A stretch of 64,000 nucleotides of DNA, taken from positions 310,001-374,000 of the forward strand of contig NZ_AP024650.1 of NCBI RefSeq assembly GCF_019977275.1. Reading direction: 5' to 3'. Shown piece by piece: positions 53,364 through 61,991 of the stretch (positions are counted from its first letter, which is position 1; each line of letters begins with the position of its first letter). Source of the stretch: Arthrobacter sp. StoSoilB19. Its GTDB lineage: Bacteria; Actinomycetota; Actinomycetes; Actinomycetales; Micrococcaceae. Made by a program: the position numbers and the translations under genes. Under the pieces are notes generated by a model that saw only the letters and a list, made by a program, of their open reading frames with translations, did no database searches and was not told the DNA's origin.

Positions 53364-54923
53364 ATGGACAACAACGGAGTTGGATCCTGGCTGCACCGCC
53401 GCCGCCGGAAGTCAGGCGCCAAGGCAGCCATCCTGTCCGGAGCCCGCACGCTGAGCTATGAAGAGTTGGCCGACAGGACCGACCGCCTGGCCAGCGCGCT
53501 CCGGGACAGGGGAGTGGCAAAGGGCGACCGGGTGGCCTACCTGGGCGAGAACCACCCTTCCTTCGTGGAAACGTTCTTTGCCTGCGGTCTGCTCGGTGCC
53601 ATCTTCGTGCCGCTCAACACCCGGCTGGCTCCGCCGGAACTGCAGTTCCAGCTGCAGGATTCCGGGGCCCGGCTCCTGGTCAACGCCGGCGCCCTGGGGG
53701 CGTCTGCCGCTGCTGCCCTGGAAGGTACGGGCGTCACCCACCGGCTGGTTGTAGCGGCCGACGGCGGGACTGAACCTTCCGCCGGCACCTCACCCGCCGC
53801 CGTCGTTCCCTGTGAGGTGGCACCCTACGAGGAGGCGCTGCAGGCTGCGGCACCGGATCCCGCCGACGTGCCGGTGGGGCACGATGACGCGGCGATGATC
53901 CTCTACACCTCCGGCACCACGGGCAAGCCCAAGGGTGCCCTGCTGACCCACGGGAACATCACGTGGAACTGCATCAACACCATCGTGGACATGGACCTGA
54001 ACCGAAACGATGTGGCGCTGATGATCTCGCCGCTGTTCCATGTGGCGTCGCTGGACATGGGCCTGCTGCCGATGCTGCTGAAGGGTGCCACCGTGGTGCT
54101 TGAGGCGAAGTTCGATCCCGCCAGGGTCCTGGAACTCATCCAGGAGCACAAGGTGACCACCCTTAACGGCGTGCCCACCACGTTCCAGCTCCTCTGCGAG
54201 CATCCGGGATGGGCCGCGGCGGACGTCAGCTCCCTGGACAAGCTCACCTGCGGCGGCTCCGCCATCCCCCGCCGCGTCCTGGATGCGTACGAGGACCGCG
54301 GCATCGGCTTCACCAGCTGCTACGGCATGACCGAAACAGCGCCGGGCGCCACCATGCTTCCAGTCGACAGGTCCCGGGACAAAGCGGGCTCGGCAGGCCT
54401 GCCGCACTTCTTCACGGACGTCCGGATCGCCGACCCGATGGGCGGTGCAGTGGACCCGGGCGGGGTGGGGGAGATCCAGATCTCCGGCCCCAATGTGATC
54501 AAGGAGTACTGGAACCGGCCGGAGGCCACCGCCGCCAGCTACGCGGACGGGGCCTGGTTCCGCTCCGGGGACATGGGCTACCGGGACCAGGAAGGCTTCC
54601 TGTTCGTCTCGGACCGGCTCAAGGACATGATCATCTCCGGCGGGGAAAACATCTACCCGGCCGAGGTGGAAGCCGTGATCGCGGAGCACAGGGCTGTCAG
54701 CAGCGTGGCGGTCATCGGGGTTAGCGATGACAAATGGGGCGAGGTTCCCCAGGCCATCGTGACCCTGCGGGAGGGCGAATCGCTGACGGAGGAGCAGCTG
54801 CGCAGCTTCCTGGACGGCCGGCTGGCCCGGTACAAGATTCCCAAGTCGCTGGTGGTGGTGGCGGACATGCCCCGCACGGCCAGCGGCAAGATCCGCAAGA
54901 TGGAGCTCCGCAAGCAGCTCTGA
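53364..54923 (+). CDS. Acyl-CoA ligase for phenylpropanoids (CouL/PhdA-like)
   Basis: A 519-residue AMP-forming ligase of the ANL superfamily. P-loop-like ILYTSGTTGKPKG, then SCYGMTETAPG, the hinge region FRSGDMGYRDQEGF and the catalytic Lys509 in TASGKIRK. It activates the aryl acid with ATP and CoA, the first step of the pathway. ATG 53364 has AGGAG upstream. Last gene of the operon; a long-range hairpin follows. Confidence 0.9.
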   Translation: MDNNGVGSWLHRRRRKSGAKAAILSGARTLSYEELADRTDRLASALRDRGVAKGDRVAYLGENHPSFVETFFACGLLGAIFVPLNTRLAPPELQFQLQDSGARLLVNAGALGASAAAALEGTGVTHRLVVAADGGTEPSAGTSPAAVVPCEVAPYEEALQAAAPDPADVPVGHDDAAMILYTSGTTGKPKGALLTHGNITWNCINTIVDMDLNRNDVALMISPLFHVASLDMGLLPMLLKGATVVLEAKFDPARVLELIQEHKVTTLNGVPTTFQLLCEHPGWAAADVSSLDKLTCGGSAIPRRVLDAYEDRGIGFTSCYGMTETAPGATMLPVDRSRDKAGSAGLPHFFTDVRIADPMGGAVDPGGVGEIQISGPNVIKEYWNRPEATAASYADGAWFRSGDMGYRDQEGFLFVSDRLKDMIISGGENIYPAEVEAVIAEHRAVSSVAVIGVSDDKWGEVPQAIVTLREGESLTEEQLRSFLDGRLARYKIPKSLVVVADMPRTASGKIRKMELRKQL

Positions 54924-54954
54924 GCACCAAAACGGGGCAGGTGCCCGCTGGCCC

Positions 54955-55006
54955 GTATGGTTCCGCCGTTGTTACCGTTCACGGTCATCAATTGGCGGAA
55001 CCATAC
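54955..55006. repeat. 13-bp inverted repeat with 26-bp spacer between ligase and BASS genes
   Basis: GTATGGTTCCGCC (54955-54967) and GGCGGAACCATAC (54994-55006) are exact complements; the loop contains a smaller ACCG-CGGT hairpin. It could end the phenylpropanoid operon or act as a regulator-binding or RNA element before the BASS gene, which starts 23 bp later. Confidence 0.6.
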
Positions 55007-55028
55007 CAGCCGGTGACAGCATGGTTGG

Positions 55029-56027
55029 ATGCTTGAGGCAACTAAATCCCATAATTCCCCGGACGGGACACCCGTCAACCCTGCGCTGCAAGCGGAGAGC
55101 AAGATCGCCCGCATCGCGGTGACGATGTTCCCCATCCTGGTGGTGGCCGCAGGTGTCATCGGCTTCCTGCTCCCCGGGGTCTTCAAACCCATGGCGCCCA
55201 GCGTGCCCTACCTGCTGGGCATCATCATGTTCTGCATGGGCCTGACCCTGACTCCGCCGGACTTCGCCGCCGTGGCCAAGCGTCCGTGGGCGGTGGCACT
55301 GGGCATCGTTGCCCACTACATCATCATGCCCGGGGCCGGCTGGCTGATCGCCGGCGCCCTCAACCTCGAGCCCGAGCTGGCCGTCGGCGTCATCCTGGTG
55401 GGATGCGCACCCTCCGGTACGGCCTCCAACGTGATGGCGTTCCTGGCCAAGGGCGACGTTGCCCTCTCGGTGGCGGTGGCATCCGTCTCCACCCTGATCG
55501 CCCCGATCGTAACCCCGCTGCTGGTCCTGTTCCTGGCCGGTTCCTACCTTCAGATCGACGCCGCCGGCATGGTCCTGGACATCGTCAAGACCGTGCTGCT
55601 GCCGGTGGTGGCAGGCCTGCTCGCCCGGCTCTTCCTCAAGAAGCTCGTCGCAAAGGTGCTGCCCGCACTGCCGTGGGCGTCCGCCGTCGTGATCTCCCTG
55701 ATCGTGGCCATCGTGGTGGCCGGCAGCGCCGGCAAGATCATCGGGGCCGGCGCCATTGTGTTCCTTGCCGTGGTGCTGCACAACGGCTTTGGCCTGGGCC
55801 TGGGCTACCTCGCCGGCAAAATCGGACGCCTGGACGACAAGGCGCGCCGAGCCCTCGCCTTCGAGGTGGGCATGCAGAACTCCGGCCTGGCGGCGACCCT
55901 GGCCACCGCCCACTTCAGCCCGCTGGCGGCGCTCCCGTCCGCCGTCTTCTCCCTGTGGCACAACATTTCCGGCGCCATCGTGGCTGCCTGGCTCGCCCGG
56001 CGCCCGCTGCAGGAAAAGCAGGCCTGA
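55029..56027 (+). CDS. Bile acid:sodium symporter-family (BASS) transporter
   Basis: A 332-residue membrane protein with about ten TM helices. GVILVGCAPSGTASNVMAFLAKGDVALSV is the conserved sodium-binding crossover region, and AFEVGMQNSGLAATLA the second one. BASS members carry organic acids such as pantoate, pyruvate or bile acids. There is no clear ribosome site before ATG 55029. The substrate is unknown; it may belong to the phenylpropanoid cluster or stand alone. Confidence 0.88.
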   Translation: MLEATKSHNSPDGTPVNPALQAESKIARIAVTMFPILVVAAGVIGFLLPGVFKPMAPSVPYLLGIIMFCMGLTLTPPDFAAVAKRPWAVALGIVAHYIIMPGAGWLIAGALNLEPELAVGVILVGCAPSGTASNVMAFLAKGDVALSVAVASVSTLIAPIVTPLLVLFLAGSYLQIDAAGMVLDIVKTVLLPVVAGLLARLFLKKLVAKVLPALPWASAVVISLIVAIVVAGSAGKIIGAGAIVFLAVVLHNGFGLGLGYLAGKIGRLDDKARRALAFEVGMQNSGLAATLATAHFSPLAALPSAVFSLWHNISGAIVAAWLARRPLQEKQA

Positions 56028-56153
56028 CCAGCGCCGTCACGCTCCACGGCCCGGAAGCCGGCCTGTTTCCATCCGTACTTCGTGGGTACAGGACCGGGTA
56101 GGGACAACGTCGTTCCCGATGTTGCCTGCCGGTTCCGGACAGGAGATGGACAG

Positions 56154-58619
56154 ATGGCTCGGATTGACCGAATAGCTGAACCATGGGGGACAAGGACACC
56201 GTACGGCAGTGGCGGTGAGTGGCCGGTCAGGGTGGACACCCACCTGGCCGAAGGGGTGGCCCCGGAGGACGTGGACAGGTGGGTCCAGACGGCGTCCCTC
56301 CTGCACTCCAACGGCGACGCCATGGACATCGCGGTCAAGGACAACCGCATTGTCGGGGTGCGCGGCCGGGCTGTGGACCGCGTCAACCACGGCCGGCTGG
56401 GACCGAAGGACCTGTACGGCTGGCAGGCGAACGCGTCAGCCGACCGGCTAACCACGCCCCTGATCCGCGAGGGCGGAAAGCTGGTGGAAACCGACTGGGA
56501 CACGGCCATGCAGCGCGTGGTGGACCGTTCCAAGGCGCTGCTGGCCGAACAGGGCCCCAGCGCCATTGGCTTTTACACCACGGGCCAGCTCTTTTCCGAG
56601 GAGTACTACACCTTGGGGACCCTGGCGCACGGCGGCATCGGCACCAATCACGTGGACGGAAACACCCGCCTGTGCACTGCCACTGCCGGAGAGGCGCTGA
56701 AGGAATCATTCGGCTGCGACGGCCAGCCCGGCTCCTACACGGACGTGGACCACGCGGACGTGATCGCCCTCTACGGGCACAACGTGGCGGAAACCCAGAC
56801 CGTCCTCTGGACCAGGATGCTGGACCGCCTGGCCGGACCCAACCCGCCCAAGATCATCTGCGTGGATCCCCGCCTCACCCCCGTGGCCAAGGCGGCCACC
56901 CTGCATCTGGCGCCACGGCCGGGCACCAACGTGGCCCTGATGAATGGGATCCTGCACGACATCATCGCCAACGGCTGGGTGGACCACGAGTACATCAAGG
57001 CCCACACGGTGGGGTTCCCGGAGCTCGAAAAAGAGGTCAGGAACTACCCGCCCGCACTGGTGGCGGAGATCTGCGGCGTCCCGGCGGAGCAGATCTCCGA
57101 AGCCGCCCGTATCATCGGCCACGCCGAGCGGCTGCTGTCCACGGTGCTTCAGGGTTTCTACCAGTCCAACCAGGCCACCGCCGCCGCTGTCCAGGTCAAC
57201 AACATCAACATCATCCGCGGCATGCTGGGCAAGCCAGGCTGCGGCATCCTGCAGATGAACGGCCAGCCCACCGCGGAGAACACCCGCGAATGCGGGGCCG
57301 ACGGCGACCTGGCCGCCTTCCGCAACTGGTCCAACGACGCCCACATCCAGGACCTCGCCAGGGTGTGGAACATCGACCCCATGTCCATCCCGCACTACTC
57401 ACCGCCAACGCACGTCATGCAGATGATGCGGTACGCGGAGGACGGCTCCATCCGGATGCTGTGGGTCAGCGGCACCAACCCCGCCGTTTCGCTGCCCGAA
57501 CTGAAGCGGATCCGCAGCATCCTGGAACAGGACCGCCTGTTCCTGGTGGTGCAGGACATCTTCCTGTCCGAGACCGCCCAGCTGGCCGATGTCGTGCTTC
57601 CAGCTGCGACCTGGGGCGAAAAGACGGGCACCTTCACCAACGTGGACCGTACCGTCCACCTGTCGGAGAAGGCCGTGGACCCACCCGGTGAGGCCCGGCC
57701 CGACCTGGAAATCTTCATCGACTACGCCCACCGGATGGGCCTGCAGGACAGGGACGGGCAGCCGCTGATCAAGTGGCACGATCCAGAGTCCGCCTTCGAA
57801 GCGTGGAAGGAATGCACCCGCGGCCGCCCCTGCGACTACACCGGCATCACCTATGACAAGCTGCGCGGCGGCTCCGGCATCCAGTGGCCGTGCAACGAGG
57901 AAAACCCGGACGGCACGGAGCGCATCTATGCCGACGGGAAGTTCTGGGCCCACCCGGAGTACTGCGAAACGTACGGCCGCGACCTGATCACCGGGGCGCC
58001 CGTGGAGCCGTCCGAATACAAGGCCCTCAACCCGGAGGGCAAGGCCATCATCAAAGCCGCCGAGTACATGCCGCCGCACGAGCTGCCCAGCCGGGACTTC
58101 CCGCTCCAGCTCATCACCGGCCGCACGCTCTACCAGTTCCACACCCGCACCAAGACAGGCCGGGCGCCGGAGCTGCAGGCGGCCGCGCCGGACGTCTGGG
58201 TGGAGTTGTCAGCGGACGACGCCGGCGCGTACGGGATTGCCGAGGGCGACCTTGCAGAGGTGGAGACACCCCGCGGTTCAGTCCGTGCCAGGGTGCGGAT
58301 CAGCGGGATCCGGAACGGGGTGCTGTTCCTGCCGTTCCACTACGGCTACTGGGACACCAACGGCGGCCACCGGCCGGACGGCCCGGGCCGGGCGGCCAAT
58401 GAGCTGACCATCACGGACTGGGACGCCGCCTCCAAGCAGCCCATCTTCAAGACAGCGGCGGCGCGCATTACCCGGGTTTCCGGCGGTGACGGGCCGTCCC
58501 TGGCGCCCACCACCACGGCGTCGGCTCCCGTCGGCGACTTCCCGGAAGAGGCCAGGACCAAGGGGACCGCCGCCGCCCTGGCTGACGAAGAAACCGGCAC
58601 GGCAGGAGGGGCACGATGA
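56154..58619 (+). CDS. Molybdopterin oxidoreductase (nitrate reductase/formate dehydrogenase-like) without Fe-S ligands
   Basis: An 821-residue member of the DMSO-reductase superfamily. The molybdopterin core (about 80-600) has DRLTTPLIR, FYTTGQLFSEEYYT and NTRLCTATA with the likely Mo ligand Cys174 as in Nas/Nap enzymes; the C-terminal cofactor-binding domain (about 640-780) has ITGRTLYQFHTRTKTGR and HYGYWDTN. The N-terminal [4Fe-4S] ligand positions, normally C-x2-C-x3-C and a fourth Cys, are Ser48, His51, Asp55 and Gly83 in an otherwise aligned segment, so no such cluster can form. No Tat signal is seen, hence cytosolic. ATG 56154; the frame is open to 56082. ATGA-coupled to the next gene. 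Substrate and electron partner unknown. Confidence 0.87.
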   Translation: MARIDRIAEPWGTRTPYGSGGEWPVRVDTHLAEGVAPEDVDRWVQTASLLHSNGDAMDIAVKDNRIVGVRGRAVDRVNHGRLGPKDLYGWQANASADRLTTPLIREGGKLVETDWDTAMQRVVDRSKALLAEQGPSAIGFYTTGQLFSEEYYTLGTLAHGGIGTNHVDGNTRLCTATAGEALKESFGCDGQPGSYTDVDHADVIALYGHNVAETQTVLWTRMLDRLAGPNPPKIICVDPRLTPVAKAATLHLAPRPGTNVALMNGILHDIIANGWVDHEYIKAHTVGFPELEKEVRNYPPALVAEICGVPAEQISEAARIIGHAERLLSTVLQGFYQSNQATAAAVQVNNINIIRGMLGKPGCGILQMNGQPTAENTRECGADGDLAAFRNWSNDAHIQDLARVWNIDPMSIPHYSPPTHVMQMMRYAEDGSIRMLWVSGTNPAVSLPELKRIRSILEQDRLFLVVQDIFLSETAQLADVVLPAATWGEKTGTFTNVDRTVHLSEKAVDPPGEARPDLEIFIDYAHRMGLQDRDGQPLIKWHDPESAFEAWKECTRGRPCDYTGITYDKLRGGSGIQWPCNEENPDGTERIYADGKFWAHPEYCETYGRDLITGAPVEPSEYKALNPEGKAIIKAAEYMPPHELPSRDFPLQLITGRTLYQFHTRTKTGRAPELQAAAPDVWVELSADDAGAYGIAEGDLAEVETPRGSVRARVRISGIRNGVLFLPFHYGYWDTNGGHRPDGPGRAANELTITDWDAASKQPIFKTAAARITRVSGGDGPSLAPTTTASAPVGDFPEEARTKGTAAALADEETGTAGGAR

Positions 58620-59098
58620 AATTCGGGCTTGTACTTCAGGAAATGCACCGCTCCGAGAACGACCTGGCACACCACCTGCTGGTCATCTCGGAGCGCCACA
58701 AAGTGGACCACGAGATCTACCATCTGGCCCGTGACCTGGCGCGCTGGTCCCAGCAGCACGTGCGGGACATCGCGGAGATCGGCAGGAACTACGGCCAGGA
58801 CCTGGACCCGGAGCCGCGCGGCGAAGCGGGGCTGATGGAGACCCTTCGCGAGAAGGGCAGTGAGATGGTGGGCCGGCGTCCGGAAACCGGGATGCTGCTG
58901 CTGCGGGACCTCCGGGAGCTGTACCTGATGGCGTGTGGGGTCTCGGCCGACTGGGAGCTGCTGGCCCAGGCTGCCCAGGGAATGAAGGACAAGGACCTGC
59001 TGGCCCTGGCCGAAAAGTGCCATCCCCAGACGATCCGCCAGATGAAGTGGGCCAACGGCAAGCTGAAGGAATCCGCCACCCAGGTCCTGGTCAGCTGA
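58616..59098 (+). CDS. Small helical protein coupled to the molybdopterin enzyme
   Basis: A 160-residue, almost all-helical protein without a named family. The first helices are rich in His and Glu (LQEMHRSENDLAHHLLV, ISERHKVDHEIYHLARDLA), a ferritin- or four-helix-bundle-like pattern that could bind metal; later helices include LLRDLRELYLMACGVSADWELL. Its ATG overlaps the stop of the molybdopterin gene, so a shared function (chaperone, electron-transfer or regulatory subunit) is likely. The function itself is not known to me. Confidence 0.75.
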   Translation: MKFGLVLQEMHRSENDLAHHLLVISERHKVDHEIYHLARDLARWSQQHVRDIAEIGRNYGQDLDPEPRGEAGLMETLREKGSEMVGRRPETGMLLLRDLRELYLMACGVSADWELLAQAAQGMKDKDLLALAEKCHPQTIRQMKWANGKLKESATQVLVS

Positions 59099-59148
59099 GG
59101 GGCTGGGTTAGCTGAGGTCCCGGTCAGCTGAGGGGCCTGGTCAGCGGG

Positions 59149-59901
59149 TTATCCCGCCTCACGGGCTTCCTGCAGGTGAGCCACCAGTGCCTGCATCTGC
59201 TGCACCGTCCACGGCAGGTCCTTGCTGAGTTCGGCGCTGTTGTCGCTCCACATGGCGCGGGCGGCCGCCTTGGTGCCCTCGCTGCTGTGGAACCGGGAGC
59301 CCAGCTCATCCCAGCGGCGCACCAGCTCCCTCGCCTCCGGGCTGTTGGCAGGGACACCGGCGTCCACCTGGCGCAGGCCCTCCTTGACCATCCCGGCCCA
59401 TTCGGTCCGGGATTCCTCAGTGGCTTCCGGGCCCAGCCGTTTGCGCTGTTCCTCGAGCTCCCGGCGCTGGTCCTCGGTGAAGTAGTTCTCGAACATCGTC
59501 ATCCTTTCCAAAACGGTCATGAAATAAGCAGGGGCGGCGTCCCCCTGGTTGATGCGGCCCAGCAGGTCCCTGATGGTCCGCTGGAGCTGCCCGAGCTGGA
59601 GAGCCTGCCCGTCCAGTGCGTCCAGTTGGCGCTGCAGGAGATCCCGCATGGACTCCGGACTGCCACCCGACCGGTCCAGCACGGCGGCGATCCCGCCCAG
59701 CGGCACCCCCAGGCTCCGCAGGGCCCGGATGCTGTAGAGGCGCCTGAGGTCCTGGCCTGTATAGCGGCGGTGGCCTGCCGCGGTCCGGGCGCTTGCCTGG
59801 AGCAGCCCGATGCTGTCGTAGTGGTGCAGCGCCCTGACAGTGACCCCCGTGGCCGCGGCCAGTTCGCCAATGCTCCAGCGCGGTTCATCCAGATGTTCCA
59901 T
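59149..59901 (-). CDS. MerR-family regulator, TipA type (MerR HTH plus TipAS)
   Basis: A 250-residue regulator. The MerR winged helix at about 9-75 has WSIGELAAATGVTVRALHHYDSIGLL and HRRYTGQDLRRL; a dimerisation helix follows (about 80-120), and the C-terminal TipAS domain (about 130-250) has FENYFTEDQRRELEEQRKRLG. TipA proteins bind thiopeptides or other bulky hydrophobic compounds and activate promoters with a long spacer. Its own promoter shows this layout. The neighbouring targets are not clear. ATG 59901. Confidence 0.9.
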   Translation of the reverse strand: MEHLDEPRWSIGELAAATGVTVRALHHYDSIGLLQASARTAAGHRRYTGQDLRRLYSIRALRSLGVPLGGIAAVLDRSGGSPESMRDLLQRQLDALDGQALQLGQLQRTIRDLLGRINQGDAAPAYFMTVLERMTMFENYFTEDQRRELEEQRKRLGPEATEESRTEWAGMVKEGLRQVDAGVPANSPEARELVRRWDELGSRFHSSEGTKAAARAMWSDNSAELSKDLPWTVQQMQALVAHLQEAREAG

Positions 59902-59908
59902 ACCGCCA

Positions 59909-59939
59909 ACGGTAGGACCTGACGCCGCGTCAGGTTCAA
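59909..59939 (-). promoter_or_regulatory. MerR-type promoter with 19-bp spacer and operator palindrome
   Basis: On the minus strand TTGAAC (59934-59939) and TACCGT (59909-59914) are 19 bp apart, the long spacer typical for MerR activators. Between them the palindrome ACCTGACGC (59917-59925), C, GCGTCAGGT (59927-59935) is exact. It lies directly before the merR start, so autoregulation is likely. Confidence 0.78.
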
Positions 59940-59949
59940 GTCCTGGGAC

Positions 59950-60003
59950 GGCGCTCCTTGAACAGACGGCGCTCCTTGAACAGAAGGCGCTGCTCGAACA
60001 GAA
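59950..60003. repeat. Three tandem copies of an 18-bp repeat
   Basis: Copies start at 59950, 59968 and 59986. The first two are identical over 17 bases (GGCGCTCCTTGAACAGA); the third differs by two. Located between the merR promoter and the alpha/beta hydrolase gene. Each contains a TTGAAC or close variant, which recalls the merR -35 box. Confidence 0.75.
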
Positions 60004-60156
60004 GGAAGGTGCAGCCGAAGGGGTTTCATTCAGTGAAACCGGCGGCGCGTCCGGAGCCGTCCATGGCCCAGAGTTGAGTCCATGAACGCGGAGCCCGGGA
60101 TTGGCCCGCTCAAAGGCACACAGGACAGAAACGGCGCGGCATACATGGAGTCAACG

Positions 60157-61053
60157 ATGACGGTACTGCGGATCCAACGGGGGATCGAGTTCGCCCGGCC
60201 CCAAAACGCAGTCCCGCTGCTGCTGGACCTCTACCTTCCCGGTACTCCCGGGGAGGGCCCGGACCAGGACGGACGCCCTGCCGTGATCCACTTCCACGGG
60301 GGCGGCTGGCGGATGGGTGAGCGCTCCTCGCTGGGGCCCGGGGTGGACGGTTTCGGCCTCAGCCCCATCGAACAGCTGGTGGACGCCGGGTTCGTGGTGG
60401 CCTCCGCCGACTACCGCCTGACGGACGTTGCCACCTTCCCTGCCCAGCTGCTGGACGCCAGGGCGGCGGTCCGCTGGCTCCGCGCCCACGCTGCCCACTA
60501 TGGCGTGGATCCGCGCCGGATCTACGCCTGGGGCGATTCGGCAGGCGGCCACCTGGCCGCGCTCCTCGGCCTGACTGGCGGATCCTCCCAACCGGCCGGC
60601 AGCCTGGACGCCGGCACCCTGGACCGCGACGGCAGGGACCAGGTTGCCGCCGTCGTGGCCTGGTACCCGCCCACGGACCTGGAACGCATGGGCGAACAGG
60701 CCAGGACGGATGCCATAGCCCGCGCCGATGACCCCGGCTCCCGTGAAGCGCTGTTGATCGGAGCGCAGCCGGCCGACGCCCCGGACAAGGCCAGGGCGGC
60801 CAGCCCCCTCACCTATGTGCATCCAGGCGTGCCTCCCTTCCTCCTGATCCACGGAACGGCGGACCGGTTCGTCCCCGTGGAGCAGTCCACCAGCCTCGCC
60901 GCAGCGCTGGAAGGTGCCGGTGCAGCCGTCGAACTTCTCCTGCTGGAAGACGCGGACCACATGTGGCAGCTGCCGGACGGCGGCAGCTCGGCGGCCGGGC
61001 AGGCAACCGCCGCCACCATTGATTTCCTTTGCCGACAGGCAAAGCAGCACTGA
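60157..61053 (+). CDS. Alpha/beta hydrolase, BD-FAE-like esterase
   Basis: A 298-residue esterase. HFHGGGWRMG forms the oxyanion hole, YAWGDSAGGH holds the nucleophile Ser128, LIHGTADRFVP the acid and EDADHMWQ the catalytic His. ATG 60157 is preferred because GGAG lies six bases upstream; starts at 60145 and 60082 are possible. It may cleave aryl or carbohydrate esters before the aromatic monooxygenase acts. Divergent from merR across the tandem repeats; 56 bp before the FAH gene. Confidence 0.87.
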   Translation: MTVLRIQRGIEFARPQNAVPLLLDLYLPGTPGEGPDQDGRPAVIHFHGGGWRMGERSSLGPGVDGFGLSPIEQLVDAGFVVASADYRLTDVATFPAQLLDARAAVRWLRAHAAHYGVDPRRIYAWGDSAGGHLAALLGLTGGSSQPAGSLDAGTLDRDGRDQVAAVVAWYPPTDLERMGEQARTDAIARADDPGSREALLIGAQPADAPDKARAASPLTYVHPGVPPFLLIHGTADRFVPVEQSTSLAAALEGAGAAVELLLLEDADHMWQLPDGGSSAAGQATAATIDFLCRQAKQH

Positions 61054-61109
61054 TTTCCCCACTTCCTTCGGTGCGCCATGCGCCCGGAACACACCCGAAA
61101 GGCACCTCC

Positions 61110-61991
61110 ATGCAGTTCATTGGCATCACGCACCACGGCGAACCCTGGGCAGCAGCGCTCGCCGGTTCCCGCGTCCTCCCGCTGGCACCCGTCGCCGGCT
61201 TCTGGACCGACGCGGAAGGCTGGCAGGACAAAGCGGCATCGTTGGTTGCCGGCGCGGCAGAGCATGACGCGTCCGACGCCGGCGCCTGGCTGGAGCGCGG
61301 CACCGTCACCGAGGTGCCGCTCGTCCCGGCGTCCGCACGGGTCATCTGCGTGGGCCTGAACTACAAGGCGCACGTGGCGGAAGGCAGCTTCAAGGACCAG
61401 GAACTGCCGCCGTACCCCACCCTGTTTGCCCGCTGGACGGCGTCCCTGTCCGTGGGCAACGTCCCGGTTCCCGTCCCGGCCGGCGAGTCGGGACTGGACT
61501 GGGAGGGCGAAGTGGCCGCCTACATCGGCCGGCGCGTCGAGTCCGCGGATGAGGTAACAGCTGCCGGCGCCGTCTTTGGTTACTCCACCTTCAACGACAT
61601 CACCTCCCGCAGGGCCCAGAAACTGACGTCGCAGTGGACCCTGGGCAAGAACGGCGACTTCAGCGGACCCCTTGGTCCACTGGTCAGCCGCGACGAGGTG
61701 GGCGACTTGCGGGACGGGCTGCAGGTGCGCACGCGCGTGAACGGAATCGAAGCCCAAAACGGCAACACCCGCGACATGATCTTCTCCGTCCCGGCCATCA
61801 TCGCGCTCATCAGCCAAACGTTCACCCTGCACCCGGGCGACGTCATTGCCACCGGAACACCGGAAGGCGTGGGGTACGCCCGCACCCCGCAGTGGCTGCT
61901 GCAGCCCGGTGACACCGTCGAGGTGGAGATCGAGAAGCTCGGCACCCTGACCACGCCCGTAGGCGATCCCTCCCTCCGGAGCCGTGCCTGA
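61110..61991 (+). CDS. Fumarylacetoacetate hydrolase-family protein
   Basis: A 293-residue member of the FAH family (HpcE/MhpD/FAHD1-like). CVGLNYKAHVAE starts the core domain; DWEGEVA holds Glu132 and Glu134, NDITSRRAQ and ATGTPEGVG supply other metal and active-site groups. Such enzymes hydrolyse or decarboxylate ring-fission products of aromatic pathways. ATG 61110 follows GAAAGG. Its stop overlaps the monooxygenase start, so both likely act in the same aromatic route. Confidence 0.9.
   Translation: MQFIGITHHGEPWAAALAGSRVLPLAPVAGFWTDAEGWQDKAASLVAGAAEHDASDAGAWLERGTVTEVPLVPASARVICVGLNYKAHVAEGSFKDQELPPYPTLFARWTASLSVGNVPVPVPAGESGLDWEGEVAAYIGRRVESADEVTAAGAVFGYSTFNDITSRRAQKLTSQWTLGKNGDFSGPLGPLVSRDEVGDLRDGLQVRTRVNGIEAQNGNTRDMIFSVPAIIALISQTFTLHPGDVIATGTPEGVGYARTPQWLLQPGDTVEVEIEKLGTLTTPVGDPSLRSRA

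Noticed and set aside
56028..56153. Riboswitch or molybdate-responsive element before the molybdopterin gene
   Set aside because: Only short imperfect symmetry (GGGA...TCCC) was found; no structure could be supported.
56280..56410. Loss of the Fe-S cysteines explained by a frameshift
   Set aside because: The flanking residues stay aligned to the family on both sides (WVQ before, KDNRIVGVRGRAVDRVN after) and all four positions are single-residue replacements with preserved spacing.
59950..60003. Tandem repeats considered as a CRISPR array
   Set aside because: The copies are directly adjacent with no spacers, only three in number, and no cas gene is nearby.
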